DNA of 64,000 bases from Lachnospiraceae bacterium (GCA_024680815.1 JAILBQ010000033.1:1-64000), one strand, 5' to 3'; positions 1 through 8,472 are shown, numbered from the stretch's first letter. Numbers and translations: made by a program. Notes: generated by a model not told the origin, from the letters alone.

Positions 1-2
1 TC

Positions 3-659
3 GAAAAGCTTATTGCGCCCATCTTAAAAGGGGAGGCGGAGATCGTAATCGGTGAGAGGCCGATTGACGAAACGGAGCATTTTTCTCCTCTTAAAAAGAA
101 GCTTCAGCATCTGGGAAGCTTTGTTGTGCGAAAGGCGTCAAATACCGATATTCCCGATGCACCCAGCGGTTTCCGGGCCTTTTCCAGAGAAGCCGCCATG
201 CATCTTAATGTTATAAACAATTATACCTATACATTGGAAACCATCGTACAGGCGGGGCGCAACAACATGGCCATCACCTCGGTTCCCATTTCCACAAATC
301 CGGAACTGAGAAAATCAAGACTCTTCCACAGTATGGCCGGATATGTGAAAAAATCCATGCTGACAATTATAAGGGCATACATGATGTACCGTCCGCTTAC
401 TTTTTTTACCATAGTCGGGGCGGTGCCTTTCCTTGTGGGTCTGGCTCTCATGATCCGGTTCCTTGTATTCTTTGTTAACGGGGCCGGGATGGGACATATT
501 CAGTCTCTGATTTTCGCAAGTACGCTGATGATGCTGGGTTTCATGACCTTTGTGCTGGGAATGCAGGCAGACATCATCGCCGCCAACCGTAAGCTTTTAG
601 AGGACATCCAGTTTCGCATCCGCCGCATGGAGATGGGTGAGAAGAAAGACGAAGAATAA
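3..659 (+). CDS. Glycosyltransferase family 2, DPM1/GtrB-like (5' partial)
   Basis: The reading frame is open from base 3, so the ORF-track start at 126 is internal and the true N-terminus lies outside the window. The visible part begins inside the catalytic domain, around the motif IGERPIDETEHFSP. It continues through a DAPSGFRAFSREAA segment, typical of polyprenyl-phosphate sugar transferases, and ends in two hydrophobic segments (TFFTIVGAVPFLVGL and SLIFASTLMMLGF) before a charged tail. Such enzymes usually transfer a sugar from a nucleotide donor to a polyprenyl phosphate at the inner membrane face. The sugar cannot be told. carB follows after 14 bp, probably in the same transcript. Confidence 0.85.
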   Translation, partial: EKLIAPILKGEAEIVIGERPIDETEHFSPLKKKLQHLGSFVVRKASNTDIPDAPSGFRAFSREAAMHLNVINNYTYTLETIVQAGRNNMAITSVPISTNPELRKSRLFHSMAGYVKKSMLTIIRAYMMYRPLTFFTIVGAVPFLVGLALMIRFLVFFVNGAGMGHIQSLIFASTLMMLGFMTFVLGMQADIIAANRKLLEDIQFRIRRMEMGEKKDEE

Positions 660-673
660 AAAGGGGGTTCAAA

Positions 674-3600
674 ATGTCACAACGAAAGGATATAGAAAAG
701 GTACTGATTATCGGCTCCGGCCCCATTGTTATCGGCCAGGCCTGCGAATTTGACTATTCCGGTACCCAGGCCTGCAAGGCGCTCCGGTCCCTCGGTTACA
801 AGGTGGTTTTAGTTAATTCCAACCCGGCAACAATAATGACCGATCCGGAGATGGCGGATGAAACCTATATCGAACCCTTAAATCTGGGAAGACTCACGAA
901 GATCATTGAAAAGGAACGCCCGGACGCTCTGCTCCCGAATCTCGGAGGCCAGTCGGGGCTTAATCTTTGCGCGGAGCTCAGTAAGGCAGGAGTGCTGGAA
1001 AAATACGGAGTTAAGGTTATCGGGGTTCAGGTGGACGCCATTGAACGGGGCGAGGACAGGGTTGAATTTAAAAAAACCATGGAAGCCCTGGGAATAGAGA
1101 TGGCCAGAAGTGAAGTGGCCTACAGTGTGGAGGAAGCGCTGAAAATCGCCGATTCCCTGGGATATCCTGTGGTGCTCAGACCGGCATATACCATGGGAGG
1201 AGCCGGCGGCGGTCTGGTCTACAACAAGGACGAGCTTTCCACGGTCTGCGCCAGAGGACTTCAGGCTTCCCTGGTGCACCAGGTGCTGGTAGAGGAGTCC
1301 GTTATGGGCTGGGAGGAGCTGGAGCTGGAGGTTGTCCGCGATCAGGACGGCAACATGATCACTGTCTGCTTCATAGAAAATGTGGATCCCATGGGGATAC
1401 ATACCGGCGATTCCTTCTGCACCGCTCCTATGCTTACCATATCGGAGGAGATTCAGCAGAGGCTTCAGGAGGCGGCTTATAAAATTGTAGAGCACATCGG
1501 AGTCATAGGAGGCACTAATGTACAGTTTGCCCATGACCCGATAAGTGACCGGATTATTGTAATCGAGATTAATCCGAGAACTTCCAGATCCTCGGCTCTT
1601 GCCAGCAAGGCTACAGGATTTCCGATTGCCTATGTGTCGGCGAAGCTGGCAGCGGGACTGCGTTTAAATGAAATCTCCTGCGGGAAATACGGAACTCTTG
1701 ATAAATACAAGCCGGACGGAGATTATGTAGTGGTAAAATTCGCCCGTTGGGCTTTTGAAAAGTTCAAGGGCGTGGAGGACAGGCTGGGAACCCAGATGCG
1801 GGCCGTGGGTGAGGTTATGAGTATCGGAAAAACCTATAAAGAGGCCTTCCAGAAAGCGGTGCGTTCGCTGGAAAAGGGGAGAGCCGGCCTCGGGCACGTC
1901 AGTAATTTTGATACTCTGGGAAAGGAAGAGCTGCTGCGCCGTCTGGTGACTCCTTCCAGTGAAAGACATTTCCTGTTATATGAAGCGCTTCGGGCGGGAG
2001 CGGAAATCGACGAACTCTACGAGCTTACCCATGTTAAGAAATGGTTTTTGGAACAGATGAAGGAGCTTACAGACGAAGAGGAGACTCTGCGCTCCTATGA
2101 AGGCAGCCTTCCCCCGCGGGAAATAATGAAGACCGCCAAGGAGGACGGCTTTTCCGACCAGTATTTAAGCGAGCTTCTTAAGCTTCCGGAGGATGAGATA
2201 CGCGCATACCGGACAGAGCTTGATATTACCGAAAAATGGGATCAGGTTCATGTCAGCGGGACGGAAAACAGTGCCTATTTTTATTCTACCTATGCCGATA
2301 CACCGGATAATGACCCGGTAAATCCTGACACAAAGAAAATCATGATTCTGGGGGGCGGACCCAATCGAATCGGTCAGGGTATAGAATTTGACTATTGCTG
2401 CGTTCATGCGGCACAGTCTCTTAAAAAACTGGGGTTTGAAACGATAATCGTGAACTGCAATCCGGAGACGGTCTCCACAGACTATGATACCTCCGATAAA
2501 CTTTATTTTGAGCCTCTGACCCTGGAGGACGTACTCTCTATTTATAACAAGGAGAAGCCGGTGGGGGTCATTGCCCAGTTCGGAGGGCAGACGCCCTTAA
2601 ATCTGGCCTCAGAGCTTGAAAAGAACGGAGTGAAGATCCTCGGTACCTCGCCGGCGGTTATTGATCTGGCGGAGGATCGGGATCAGTTTCGGAAGGTCAT
2701 GGAAAAGCTGGGAATCCCCATGCCTGAATCCGGAATGGCGTCGACCCTTGATGAAGCGGAGAAGATTGCGGAAAAAATCGGTTATCCCGTAATGGTCCGG
2801 CCTTCCTACGTGTTGGGCGGACGCGGGATGGAGGTGGTCTATGACAGGGAAGCCCTGTCGGAGTATATGAAGGCTGCGGTGGGTGTCACGCCGGAGCGTC
2901 CCATACTGATAGACCGGTTTTTGCAGCATGCCATGGAATGTGAGGCGGATGCCATAAGCGACGGGAGATGCGCCTATGTTCCCGCGGTCATGGAGCATAT
3001 AGAGCTGGCAGGGATACATTCCGGAGATTCCGCCTGTATCCTGCCCTCCAGGCACATTCCCGAGGAGGCTCTTGCAACCATCCGGGAATATACAAGGAAG
3101 ATCGCGGAAGAAATGCATGTGGTCGGGCTTATGAATATGCAGTATGCCATAGAGAAAGGCAGGGTTTATGTCCTGGAGGCGAATCCCCGGGCATCCCGGA
3201 CCGTTCCGCTGGTGTCCAAGGTCTGCGGAATCAGAATGGTTCCTCTGGCCACAGAGATTATAACCGCGTCTCTAACAGGGAAGGAATCTCCCGTTAAAGA
3301 CCTGAAAGACAGAAAAATTCCATACTACGGAGTGAAGGAAGCGGTATTTCCCTTTAATATGTTCCAGGAGGTGGATCCGATTCTGGGGCCGGAAATGCGT
3401 TCAACCGGCGAGGTGCTGGGAATCTCGGAAAGTGCCGGAGAGGCTTTCTTCAAGGCTGAGGAAGCCGCCGGAGCGGTTCTTCCGTTGTCAGGTACGGTTC
3501 TCATTTCCGTAAACACCCAGGATAAACCCTATGCGGTGGAGATTGCACGTGAGTTTCACGAGGCAGGCTTTAAGATTCTTTCCACCGGGAAAACCTGCGA

Positions 3601-3895
3601 GCTTATCAGGGGGGCCGGGATACCGGTGGAGCTGGTGAAAAAGCTCTATGAAGGCCGCCCCAATATTCTGGATCTCATGACAAACGGAAAAATACAGCTG
3701 GTGGTTAATTCTCCCGTGGGGAAGGATTCTATCCACGACGACAGTTACCTGAGGAAGGCGGCAGTAAGAGCCAGAGTTCCCTATATTACCACAATCGCCG
3801 CGGCAGGGGCCGCGGCACAGGGAATTACAAATATGTTAAAAATGGGAAGCGGAAAAATCCGCTCTCTCAAGGAGTGGCATCGTCTGATAGAGTAG
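674..3895 (+). CDS. carB: Carbamoyl-phosphate synthase large subunit
   Basis: This 1073-residue protein has the usual length and internal duplication of CarB. It makes carbamoyl phosphate from bicarbonate, ammonia (from the CarA glutaminase) and two ATP, feeding pyrimidine and arginine synthesis. The N-terminal half starts KVLIIGSGPIVIGQACEFDYSG and the second half repeats it as KIMILGGGPNRIGQGIEFDY. Both halves keep ATP-grasp motifs (RPAYTMGGAGGG and RPSYVLGGRGME, with EINPRTSRSSALASK and EANPRASRTVPLVSK). The last ~140 residues are the allosteric MGS-like domain. The start follows AAAAAGGGGG. No carA is adjacent; upstream is a glycosyltransferase. The 3' end overlaps the convergent dCMP deaminase gene by 29 bp. 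Confidence 0.97.
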   Translation: MSQRKDIEKVLIIGSGPIVIGQACEFDYSGTQACKALRSLGYKVVLVNSNPATIMTDPEMADETYIEPLNLGRLTKIIEKERPDALLPNLGGQSGLNLCAELSKAGVLEKYGVKVIGVQVDAIERGEDRVEFKKTMEALGIEMARSEVAYSVEEALKIADSLGYPVVLRPAYTMGGAGGGLVYNKDELSTVCARGLQASLVHQVLVEESVMGWEELELEVVRDQDGNMITVCFIENVDPMGIHTGDSFCTAPMLTISEEIQQRLQEAAYKIVEHIGVIGGTNVQFAHDPISDRIIVIEINPRTSRSSALASKATGFPIAYVSAKLAAGLRLNEISCGKYGTLDKYKPDGDYVVVKFARWAFEKFKGVEDRLGTQMRAVGEVMSIGKTYKEAFQKAVRSLEKGRAGLGHVSNFDTLGKEELLRRLVTPSSERHFLLYEALRAGAEIDELYELTHVKKWFLEQMKELTDEEETLRSYEGSLPPREIMKTAKEDGFSDQYLSELLKLPEDEIRAYRTELDITEKWDQVHVSGTENSAYFYSTYADTPDNDPVNPDTKKIMILGGGPNRIGQGIEFDYCCVHAAQSLKKLGFETIIVNCNPETVSTDYDTSDKLYFEPLTLEDVLSIYNKEKPVGVIAQFGGQTPLNLASELEKNGVKILGTSPAVIDLAEDRDQFRKVMEKLGIPMPESGMASTLDEAEKIAEKIGYPVMVRPSYVLGGRGMEVVYDREALSEYMKAAVGVTPERPILIDRFLQHAMECEADAISDGRCAYVPAVMEHIELAGIHSGDSACILPSRHIPEEALATIREYTRKIAEEMHVVGLMNMQYAIEKGRVYVLEANPRASRTVPLVSKVCGIRMVPLATEIITASLTGKESPVKDLKDRKIPYYGVKEAVFPFNMFQEVDPILGPEMRSTGEVLGISESAGEAFFKAEEAAGAVLPLSGTVLISVNTQDKPYAVEIAREFHEAGFKILSTGKTCELIRGAGIPVELVKKLYEGRPNILDLMTNGKIQLVVNSPVGKDSIHDDSYLRKAAVRARVPYITTIAAAGAAAQGITNMLKMGSGKIRSLKEWHRLIE

Positions 3896-4364
3896 GCAGG
3901 GTTTCATCTCCGGATACCCAGGCCTCGTCCACATGGATGATGCGGTAGCGGTCACGATCGATGCGGGCATAAACAATGGATATGCCTGCGTTGATCACCA
4001 GCCGTTTGCACATGGCGCAGCAGTCGGTGTCCTCAGTGTATTGCCCTGTGGAGGCTTCTATCCCGGTCAGAAACAGGGAGGAGCCAAGCATCTCTTCTCT
4101 TGAAGCGGCAATTATGGCGTTGGCCTCCGCGTGGACGCTTCTGCACAGCTCGTAACGTTCTCCTCTGGCAACGCCCAGAGACTCTCTGAGACATACCCCG
4201 AGATCCGTACAGTTTGCCCTGCCCCGGGGAGCTCCGTTATAGCCGGTGGAGATAACGGTGTCGTTTTTTACGATAACGGCGCCGTAGCGGCGCCTTATAC
4301 ACGTAGATCTGGCCAGCACAACCTCCGCCAGATCCAGATAGTAGTTTATTTTGTCACGTCTCAT
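3867..4364 (-). CDS. comEB: dCMP deaminase (ComEB family)
   Basis: A cytidine/deoxycytidylate deaminase of 165 residues that would convert dCMP to dUMP for thymidylate synthesis. The zinc signature is clear: HAEANAI supplies the His and catalytic Glu, and CCAMCKRL supplies the two Cys. A GYNGAPRG segment and a further Cys-rich stretch are typical of the dCMP deaminase branch. The ORF track starts 13 codons earlier, but AAAGGATTATTC sits directly before the ATG at 4364, so that start is preferred. It is the last gene of a minus-strand group with the HD-GYP and mecA genes. Its tail overlaps the end of carB on the other strand. Confidence 0.9.
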   Translation of the reverse strand: MRRDKINYYLDLAEVVLARSTCIRRRYGAVIVKNDTVISTGYNGAPRGRANCTDLGVCLRESLGVARGERYELCRSVHAEANAIIAASREEMLGSSLFLTGIEASTGQYTEDTDCCAMCKRLVINAGISIVYARIDRDRYRIIHVDEAWVSGDETLPTLSDDATP

Positions 4365-4389
4365 GAATAATCCTTTCAGAACTGCCATG

Positions 4390-4401
4390 GGCTTATAAGC
4401 C
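4390..4401. repeat. 12-bp perfect palindrome GGCTTATAAGCC
   Basis: A perfect palindrome lies between the mecA stop and the dCMP deaminase start. Its centre, TATAAG, could serve as a -10 box or an operator half. No matching -35 was identified, so its role is open. Confidence 0.3.
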
Positions 4402-4406
4402 AAAGG

Positions 4407-5045
4407 TTAAATCAGCCTCAGACCCTCCAAAGCCTCGGAGGCGATCATGGTTTCTGCCTTTTCTTTTAAGAACACGGCCCGGGAGGCTGTTAAAAGCTCC
4501 GGTGTGGAATATTCCGTGAGCATGTTGGCAATCTGGTGGAAGGTTTCCGCGTCGTCCCGGCAGCGAATTATCAGATAGTAAAGGCCGTTATCCTTATAGA
4601 GGGAGCTCATGACCGCGTCGGGCTTCGGCACGGAGTGGGCGGCGCTTATACAGTCGTCCAGCTCCCGGAAAGCATAAAGTCTGGTGTCCGTTTCCCCATC
4701 CTTTGAAGTACCGGAAAGCCTTCCGGCTTCCTGGAAATCTTCCGGAGACGAAAGGACTCCGGGAGCGAACCTGGAAAACCTGGTGTCCAGCTCCTCCGGA
4801 TCTTCAACCTTTGTGATGATAAGCACAATGGTGTCCCCTGACAGAGGAATAGCCTCGATCATCAGAGGAATATCCTCGGCTTCAAAGCCGAAGCGTCTGG
4901 AAGCCTCGTTCATCATATCGCGAAAGAGATTTTTCGCTTTTTCCGTTCCGTAGGCCAGTTCACTGAGCTTTAAATTACGAACCTCCAGATCACTTTTGGT
5001 AAGAGTGCAGCGAATCTGATGGTCGTTAACCCGTTCTATTTTCAT
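4407..5045 (-). CDS. mecA: MecA-family adaptor protein
   Basis: A 212-residue protein matching the MecA/NegR adaptor pattern. The N-terminus MKIERVNDHQIRCTLTKSDL is followed by a segment ending EDIPLMIEAIPLSGDTIVLIITKVEDPEEL, as in the N-terminal substrate-binding half. A low-complexity linker (~85-125) leads to the C-terminal ClpC-binding half (FRELDDCISAAH). MecA proteins deliver substrates to the ClpCP protease in the cytoplasm and activate it. The start has a good AAGGAAGGAC site. It lies 50 bp downstream of the HD-GYP gene, separated by an 18-bp tandem repeat, and 42 bp upstream of dCMP deaminase. Confidence 0.85.
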   Translation of the reverse strand: MKIERVNDHQIRCTLTKSDLEVRNLKLSELAYGTEKAKNLFRDMMNEASRRFGFEAEDIPLMIEAIPLSGDTIVLIITKVEDPEELDTRFSRFAPGVLSSPEDFQEAGRLSGTSKDGETDTRLYAFRELDDCISAAHSVPKPDAVMSSLYKDNGLYYLIIRCRDDAETFHQIANMLTEYSTPELLTASRAVFLKEKAETMIASEALEGLRLI

Positions 5046-5059
5046 AAATGTCCTTCCTT

Positions 5060-5113
5060 TTATTCCATAATTATGAGTTATTCCATAATTATGAGTTATT
5101 CCATAATTATGAG
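5060..5113. repeat. Three exact 18-bp tandem copies at the 3' end of the HD-GYP gene
   Basis: On the minus strand the unit is CTCATAATTATGGAATAA, present three times without a mismatch (5096-5113, 5078-5095, 5060-5077). The first copy codes the last five residues of the HD-GYP protein (LIIME) and its stop. The other two repeat that ending inside the gap to mecA. Each copy carries its own stop, so the count does not change the protein, only the spacing. Confidence 0.9.
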
Positions 5114-6196
5114 GCTGGCGCAGTCCACGTCGTTGCCGAGATCATAGAGCTTTCCGCTTTTTAAGCCGACCACCTTCGGGCGGAGCACAAATCTGGGATC
5201 GTTTTCCACTACCTTGGCCGGTTCTCCCGATGAAAGATGCACGATGCTGTCCACGGGATAAAGGATTATGCTGCCTAAAAAGCTTTTCATCGCGTCAATG
5301 TCCAGATCAGCGGTCATTGCCATTATCATTTCGATGGCTTCCTGTCTGGAGAAACCGCTTTTATAGGGGCGTTCGGTCACCAGAGCGTCATAAACATCCG
5401 CTACGGAAATAATTTTGGCGTATTTATGGATTTTCTTCCCATCTACGCCGAGAGGGTAACCCTTTCCGTTAATTTTTTCATGATGCTGAAGCACCCCACA
5501 CTTTATTCCATCGGAAAAATCGTTCTTTTCCTTAAGTATCTGATAACCGAAAAGGGAATGTTTTTTCATGACGGAAAATTCTTCCTCGTCAAGCCTTCCG
5601 GGTTTATTAAGCACCTCATTGGGAATTTTGGATTTACCCACATCGTGAAGAAGGCCGGCAATGCCGATTTCCCGAATCTCGTTCCGGTTCAGACCGAAAT
5701 TTTTTCCGATAATCATTGCCATCGTGGCCACATCGACACTGTGCTTAAAGGTATATTCATCGCTGACCTTAAGCATACTTATGTCAACCGCGACAGCGTC
5801 ATTGTCTTCAATAACCTTCATGAGCTCGGAGGAAACGTTGGTTGTAGCCTCCAGAAAGCCATCGGACTCGGTGTTGCTGAAGAGATACTGGATGCCTTCT
5901 CCTACCCTGGCCTTAACATCTTCGTTAAGCTGAACTCTGGCCCGATCCTCAACCCGGCTTTTTTCAATAAGATCCCTTGTGAACTGGGGTATGGACAGCT
6001 CCAGTTCTTCAGGATCAGCCTCGCCCTCTCTGACATAGACCCCGCCTATTCCTTTGCTCTGAAGATATTCAATATGAAAATCATCCAGAAAAGCGCCTTT
6101 TTCAATAAGGGCCCGCCCGGTGCGATCCACGATTGCCTGGTCGATGACCATACCGCTTTTCAGAACCCGGGTGCTTATAAACTTTCTTTTGATCAT
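5096..6196 (-). CDS. HD-GYP domain protein, likely cyclic-di-GMP phosphodiesterase
   Basis: A 366-residue protein with an N-terminal regulatory segment (IKRKFISTRVLKSGMVIDQ) and a C-terminal HD-GYP domain. The metal-binding HD is in GLLHDVGKSKIPNEVL, followed by HHEKINGKGYP, which is the HHE and GYP pair, and DVYDALVTERPYK. HD-GYP proteins commonly hydrolyse c-di-GMP; activity here is inferred. The ORF-track start at 6334 would run into the divergent degV gene. The ATG at 6196 begins at the family's usual N-terminus and lies nine bases after a TATAAT box, with no Shine-Dalgarno, suggesting a leaderless message. It heads the minus-strand group with mecA and the deaminase gene. Confidence 0.9.
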   Translation of the reverse strand: MIKRKFISTRVLKSGMVIDQAIVDRTGRALIEKGAFLDDFHIEYLQSKGIGGVYVREGEADPEELELSIPQFTRDLIEKSRVEDRARVQLNEDVKARVGEGIQYLFSNTESDGFLEATTNVSSELMKVIEDNDAVAVDISMLKVSDEYTFKHSVDVATMAMIIGKNFGLNRNEIREIGIAGLLHDVGKSKIPNEVLNKPGRLDEEEFSVMKKHSLFGYQILKEKNDFSDGIKCGVLQHHEKINGKGYPLGVDGKKIHKYAKIISVADVYDALVTERPYKSGFSRQEAIEMIMAMTADLDIDAMKSFLGSIILYPVDSIVHLSSGEPAKVVENDPRFVLRPKVVGLKSGKLYDLGNDVDCASLIIME

Positions 6197-6205
6197 GTTA
6201 AAACC

Positions 6206-6254
6206 ATTATAGAGCGTATAGGGAATTGATGCAACCGGAAAAGAGAGGTATAAT
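6206..6254. promoter_or_regulatory. Back-to-back promoters of the HD-GYP gene and degV with overlapping -35 boxes
   Basis: Plus strand: TTGATG (6226-6231), 17 bp, TATAAT (6249-6254), then the degV ATG seven bases on. Minus strand: TTGCAT (6229-6234), 17 bp, TATAAT (6206-6211), then the HD-GYP ATG. The two -35 boxes share three bases, so polymerases would compete. Neither gene has a ribosome site. Confidence 0.7.
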
Positions 6255-6260
6255 ACCGGT

Positions 6261-7142
6261 ATGTATGTATTAAGTTGTTGCTCTACGGCTGATCTGGATC
6301 TTGAATATATGCGGGAGAGCGGCCTTTCCTTCATCGGCTTTCACTATACCCTGGACGGGGTGACCTATACCGATGATCTGGAACAGACCATGACTTACGC
6401 CGAGTTTTATCAAAGGCTCACCTCCGGATCCGACTGTGTTTCATCCCAGATTAATTCCGCAGAATATGAAGAGTATTTCAGAAAATTTTTACAGGAGGGA
6501 CAGGATATTCTTCATGTCACCCTGTCCTCCGGAATTTCCGGTACCCTGAATTCCGCCAGGGTTGCGGCAGAAGAGCTTATGGAGGAGTTTCCGGGCCGCA
6601 CCGTTTATATTGTGGATTCCCTGTGTGCCAGCTCCGGGCTGGGGCTATTTATGGCCACTCTTTCGTCTCTTAAGGCGGGGGGAATGAGCCTTGAAGAGCT
6701 CTACCAATGGGCGCTGGATAACCGGCAGAGGCTCCGGCACTACTTCTTCTCCTCGGACCTGTCATTTTTCATTAAAGGAGGGCGTATCTCGAAGGCAGCG
6801 GGAGTTTTCGGAGGGATGCTGGGAATCTGTCCGCTTATGGATGTGGCTCCCGACGGAACCTTACGGGTTCTGGAAAAAATCCGCGGCAAAAAACGGGTTA
6901 CGGACGCCATAGTACGGAAGATGGAGCAGACCGCGGATAAAGGGCGGGAATATGACGGAAAATGCTTTATATCCAATTCCGCCTGTTTAAAGGACGCCGA
7001 AGCTGTGGCAAAGCTTGTGGAAGAGCGCTTCCCGAAGCTTGACGGGAAGGTAAAAATCTTTTCCATAGGAACAACCATCGGAACGCATACCGGCCCCGGC
7101 ACTGTGGCGTTATTCTTCTGGGGAAGTCCCAGAGGGGGCTGA
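6261..7142 (+). CDS. degV: DegV-family fatty-acid-binding protein
   Basis: A 293-residue DegV protein. The family binds a fatty acid and presents it to fatty-acid kinase for phospholipid synthesis. The N-terminus MYVLSCCSTADL matches the family's opening strand, which supports this ATG although it has no Shine-Dalgarno site. Binding-site motifs include LSSGISGTLNSA (~88-99) and the IVDSLCASSGLG segment. FFIKGGRISKAAGVFGG is the usual start of the second domain. Near the C-terminus, IGTTIGTHTGPGTVALFF is also typical. The GNAT gene starts one base after the stop. Confidence 0.92.
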   Translation: MYVLSCCSTADLDLEYMRESGLSFIGFHYTLDGVTYTDDLEQTMTYAEFYQRLTSGSDCVSSQINSAEYEEYFRKFLQEGQDILHVTLSSGISGTLNSARVAAEELMEEFPGRTVYIVDSLCASSGLGLFMATLSSLKAGGMSLEELYQWALDNRQRLRHYFFSSDLSFFIKGGRISKAAGVFGGMLGICPLMDVAPDGTLRVLEKIRGKKRVTDAIVRKMEQTADKGREYDGKCFISNSACLKDAEAVAKLVEERFPKLDGKVKIFSIGTTIGTHTGPGTVALFFWGSPRGG

Positions 7143-7143
7143 A

Positions 7144-7650
7144 ATGCTGCAGCTAATAAATATTGCGTCTCCTGAGGATGCCCCGAGGATTGACGCGCTG
7201 ATGGGAGAGCAGCGGAATAATCCTCTTTTTGTGGCGGATGACCTGGGATTTATCGAAAGGCATATTTCCGAAGAGGGCTTTACTCTTCTTATCGAAAGCC
7301 CGGATCCCGAAGAGGCGGAGTTGTCTGCTTTCCTTATTTTACGCTTTCCTGGAGAGGCGCAGGACAATCTGGGGAGAGATCTGGACTTTTCCGCCGGGGA
7401 GCTTAATAAATGTGTTCACATGGAATCGCTGGTTGTTTCACTTGTGGCTCAGGGGCAGGGCATGGGCGGGATGCTTATTTCCGCAGGGCTTAAGGAGGCA
7501 GCGAAGCGGGGTGCGGAATTTGCATTTGCCACCGTGCATCCTGATAACACAGCTTCACTTAAGAGCTTTTATAAAAACGGATTTGAAGTAAAGGCTGATG
7601 TGATAAAATATGGCGGAAAGCCCAGAAAGCTGCTTTTCAGAAAACTGTAA
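7144..7650 (+). CDS. GNAT-family N-acetyltransferase
   Basis: A 168-residue single-domain acetyltransferase. The acetyl-CoA pyrophosphate loop is AQGQGMGGMLI (~96-106), after the strand HMESLVVSL. The C-terminal HPDNTASLKSFYKNGFE segment is the standard GNAT ending. The substrate, a small molecule or a protein amine, cannot be predicted. It is translationally linked to degV (stop and start nearly touch), and a bidirectional terminator follows. Confidence 0.85.
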   Translation: MLQLINIASPEDAPRIDALMGEQRNNPLFVADDLGFIERHISEEGFTLLIESPDPEEAELSAFLILRFPGEAQDNLGRDLDFSAGELNKCVHMESLVVSLVAQGQGMGGMLISAGLKEAAKRGAEFAFATVHPDNTASLKSFYKNGFEVKADVIKYGGKPRKLLFRKL

Positions 7651-7660
7651 AACAGACAAA

Positions 7661-7699
7661 ACAGCCCGGAGCGGTTTCGCCCCGGGCTGTTCTTTTCTT
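7661..7699. terminator. Bidirectional intrinsic terminator
   Basis: Arms ACAGCCCGG (7661-7669) and CCGGGCTGT (7682-7690) form a nine-base-pair stem. A T-rich run follows on the plus strand, and the complement of AAAACAGACAAAA gives one on the minus strand. It sits between the convergent GNAT and ferredoxin genes. Confidence 0.85.
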
Positions 7700-7704
7700 A
7701 CGGT

Positions 7705-7875
7705 TTATTCAGACTTGATGGCGCTGACCGGGCAGCCGGATTCGCAGGCACCGCAATCGATGCAGGCATCCGTATCAACCTCAAATTTGCCATCTCCCTC
7801 ATGAATTGCGCCGACAGGGCACTGTGAAGCACAGGAGCCGCAGCTGATGCATTCGTCAGAAATTACGTGAGCCAT
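7705..7875 (-). CDS. Small 2[4Fe-4S] ferredoxin
   Basis: A 56-residue bacterial-type ferredoxin with two cluster motifs, CISCGSCASQCP (~9-20) and CIDCGACESGCP (~38-49), each followed by the usual V(G/S)AI. It would carry low-potential electrons in the cytoplasm. The ORF track extends 36 codons upstream, but AAGGAGGAATCAATT before the ATG at 7875 and the canonical MAHVISDECISCG start settle the length. It has its own promoter and is a single-gene unit. Confidence 0.95.
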   Translation of the reverse strand: MAHVISDECISCGSCASQCPVGAIHEGDGKFEVDTDACIDCGACESGCPVSAIKSE

Positions 7876-7921
7876 AATTGATTCCTCCTTGCAATATTCA
7901 AAGTGGTTGCTGATTCGAGTT

Positions 7922-7950
7922 ATTATAATACATATGACTTCTTTTTTCAA
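7922..7950 (-). promoter_or_regulatory. Sigma-70-type promoter of the ferredoxin gene
   Basis: TTGAAA (7945-7950), a 17-bp spacer and TATAAT (7922-7927), read on the minus strand. This leaves a leader of about 40 bases with a strong ribosome site. Confidence 0.8.
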
Positions 7951-7972
7951 GTCTAACCGGTGTGCAAAACGC

Positions 7973-8001
7973 TTGAAAATCACAGGAAATAATTGTATAA
8001 C
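7973..8001 (+). promoter_or_regulatory. Sigma-70-type promoter of the 8051 gene
   Basis: TTGAAA (7973-7978), a 17-bp spacer and TATAAC (7996-8001). With the divergent ferredoxin promoter, the two -35 regions form an inverted repeat, TTTTCAAG (7944-7951) and CTTGAAAA (7972-7979), 20 bases apart. Confidence 0.7.
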
Positions 8002-8050
8002 AGATCCACAGGAGCATATTAAGGATTGAGACCTGAGAGGGAAGTAAATC

Positions 8051-8437
8051 GTGGACAGGGGCAGTGTAATATCGGAGCTTAAAGTCCGGGATCAGGACTG
8101 GAGCGAACTCTTATGGGAAGCTCTGAAACTGTATCAGGGTCATATTTTTACCACGGCGGGAAGGCGCTGGGGCAATACGGTCGCACCCGGGGTGGAATTC
8201 TCCTATACGATCAAGATTTCTTCAAGGACAGGGAAGCCGACCGAAGAGCTTCTTATCAGCAGAAAGGAACAGAGCAAGACCATAACCCGATCAACTGTGG
8301 ACATGGCTTACGGGAATGCCCGGGAGGTGCAGCGTCAGGAGGGATTTGTCAAAGGCCCCAAGCGTTTAAAGGTGTTTGGCGCCAGTTATCTCTACGCTAT
8401 TTTTAAGGAGTGGGGAATAATAACAGGCAGCCCGTAG
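8051..8437 (+). CDS. Hypothetical protein, 128 aa
   Basis: The family was not recognised. The start is GTG behind GAGGGAAG. The protein is soluble and mostly basic, with no signal peptide or membrane segment. Notable parts are a GRRWGNTVAPGVEFSYTIK region (~37-56), a Ser/Arg/Thr-rich middle (SRKEQSKTITRSTVDMA) and a C-terminal RLKVFGASYLYAIFKEWGII. The layout suggests a small alpha/beta protein, possibly binding nucleic acid; that is a guess. It has its own promoter and is probably monocistronic. Confidence 0.65.
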   Translation: MDRGSVISELKVRDQDWSELLWEALKLYQGHIFTTAGRRWGNTVAPGVEFSYTIKISSRTGKPTEELLISRKEQSKTITRSTVDMAYGNAREVQRQEGFVKGPKRLKVFGASYLYAIFKEWGIITGSP

Positions 8438-8472
8438 CGGGTTTTGCCCTGAGCAGGAGTGCCTGCGGGGGA

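Noticed and set aside
878-1534. 218-aa minus-strand ORF
   Set aside because: Antisense to a conserved part of carB.
5426-6229. 267-aa plus-strand ORF
   Set aside because: It lies wholly antisense to the HD-GYP gene, has no family features and its length follows from the codon use of the real gene.
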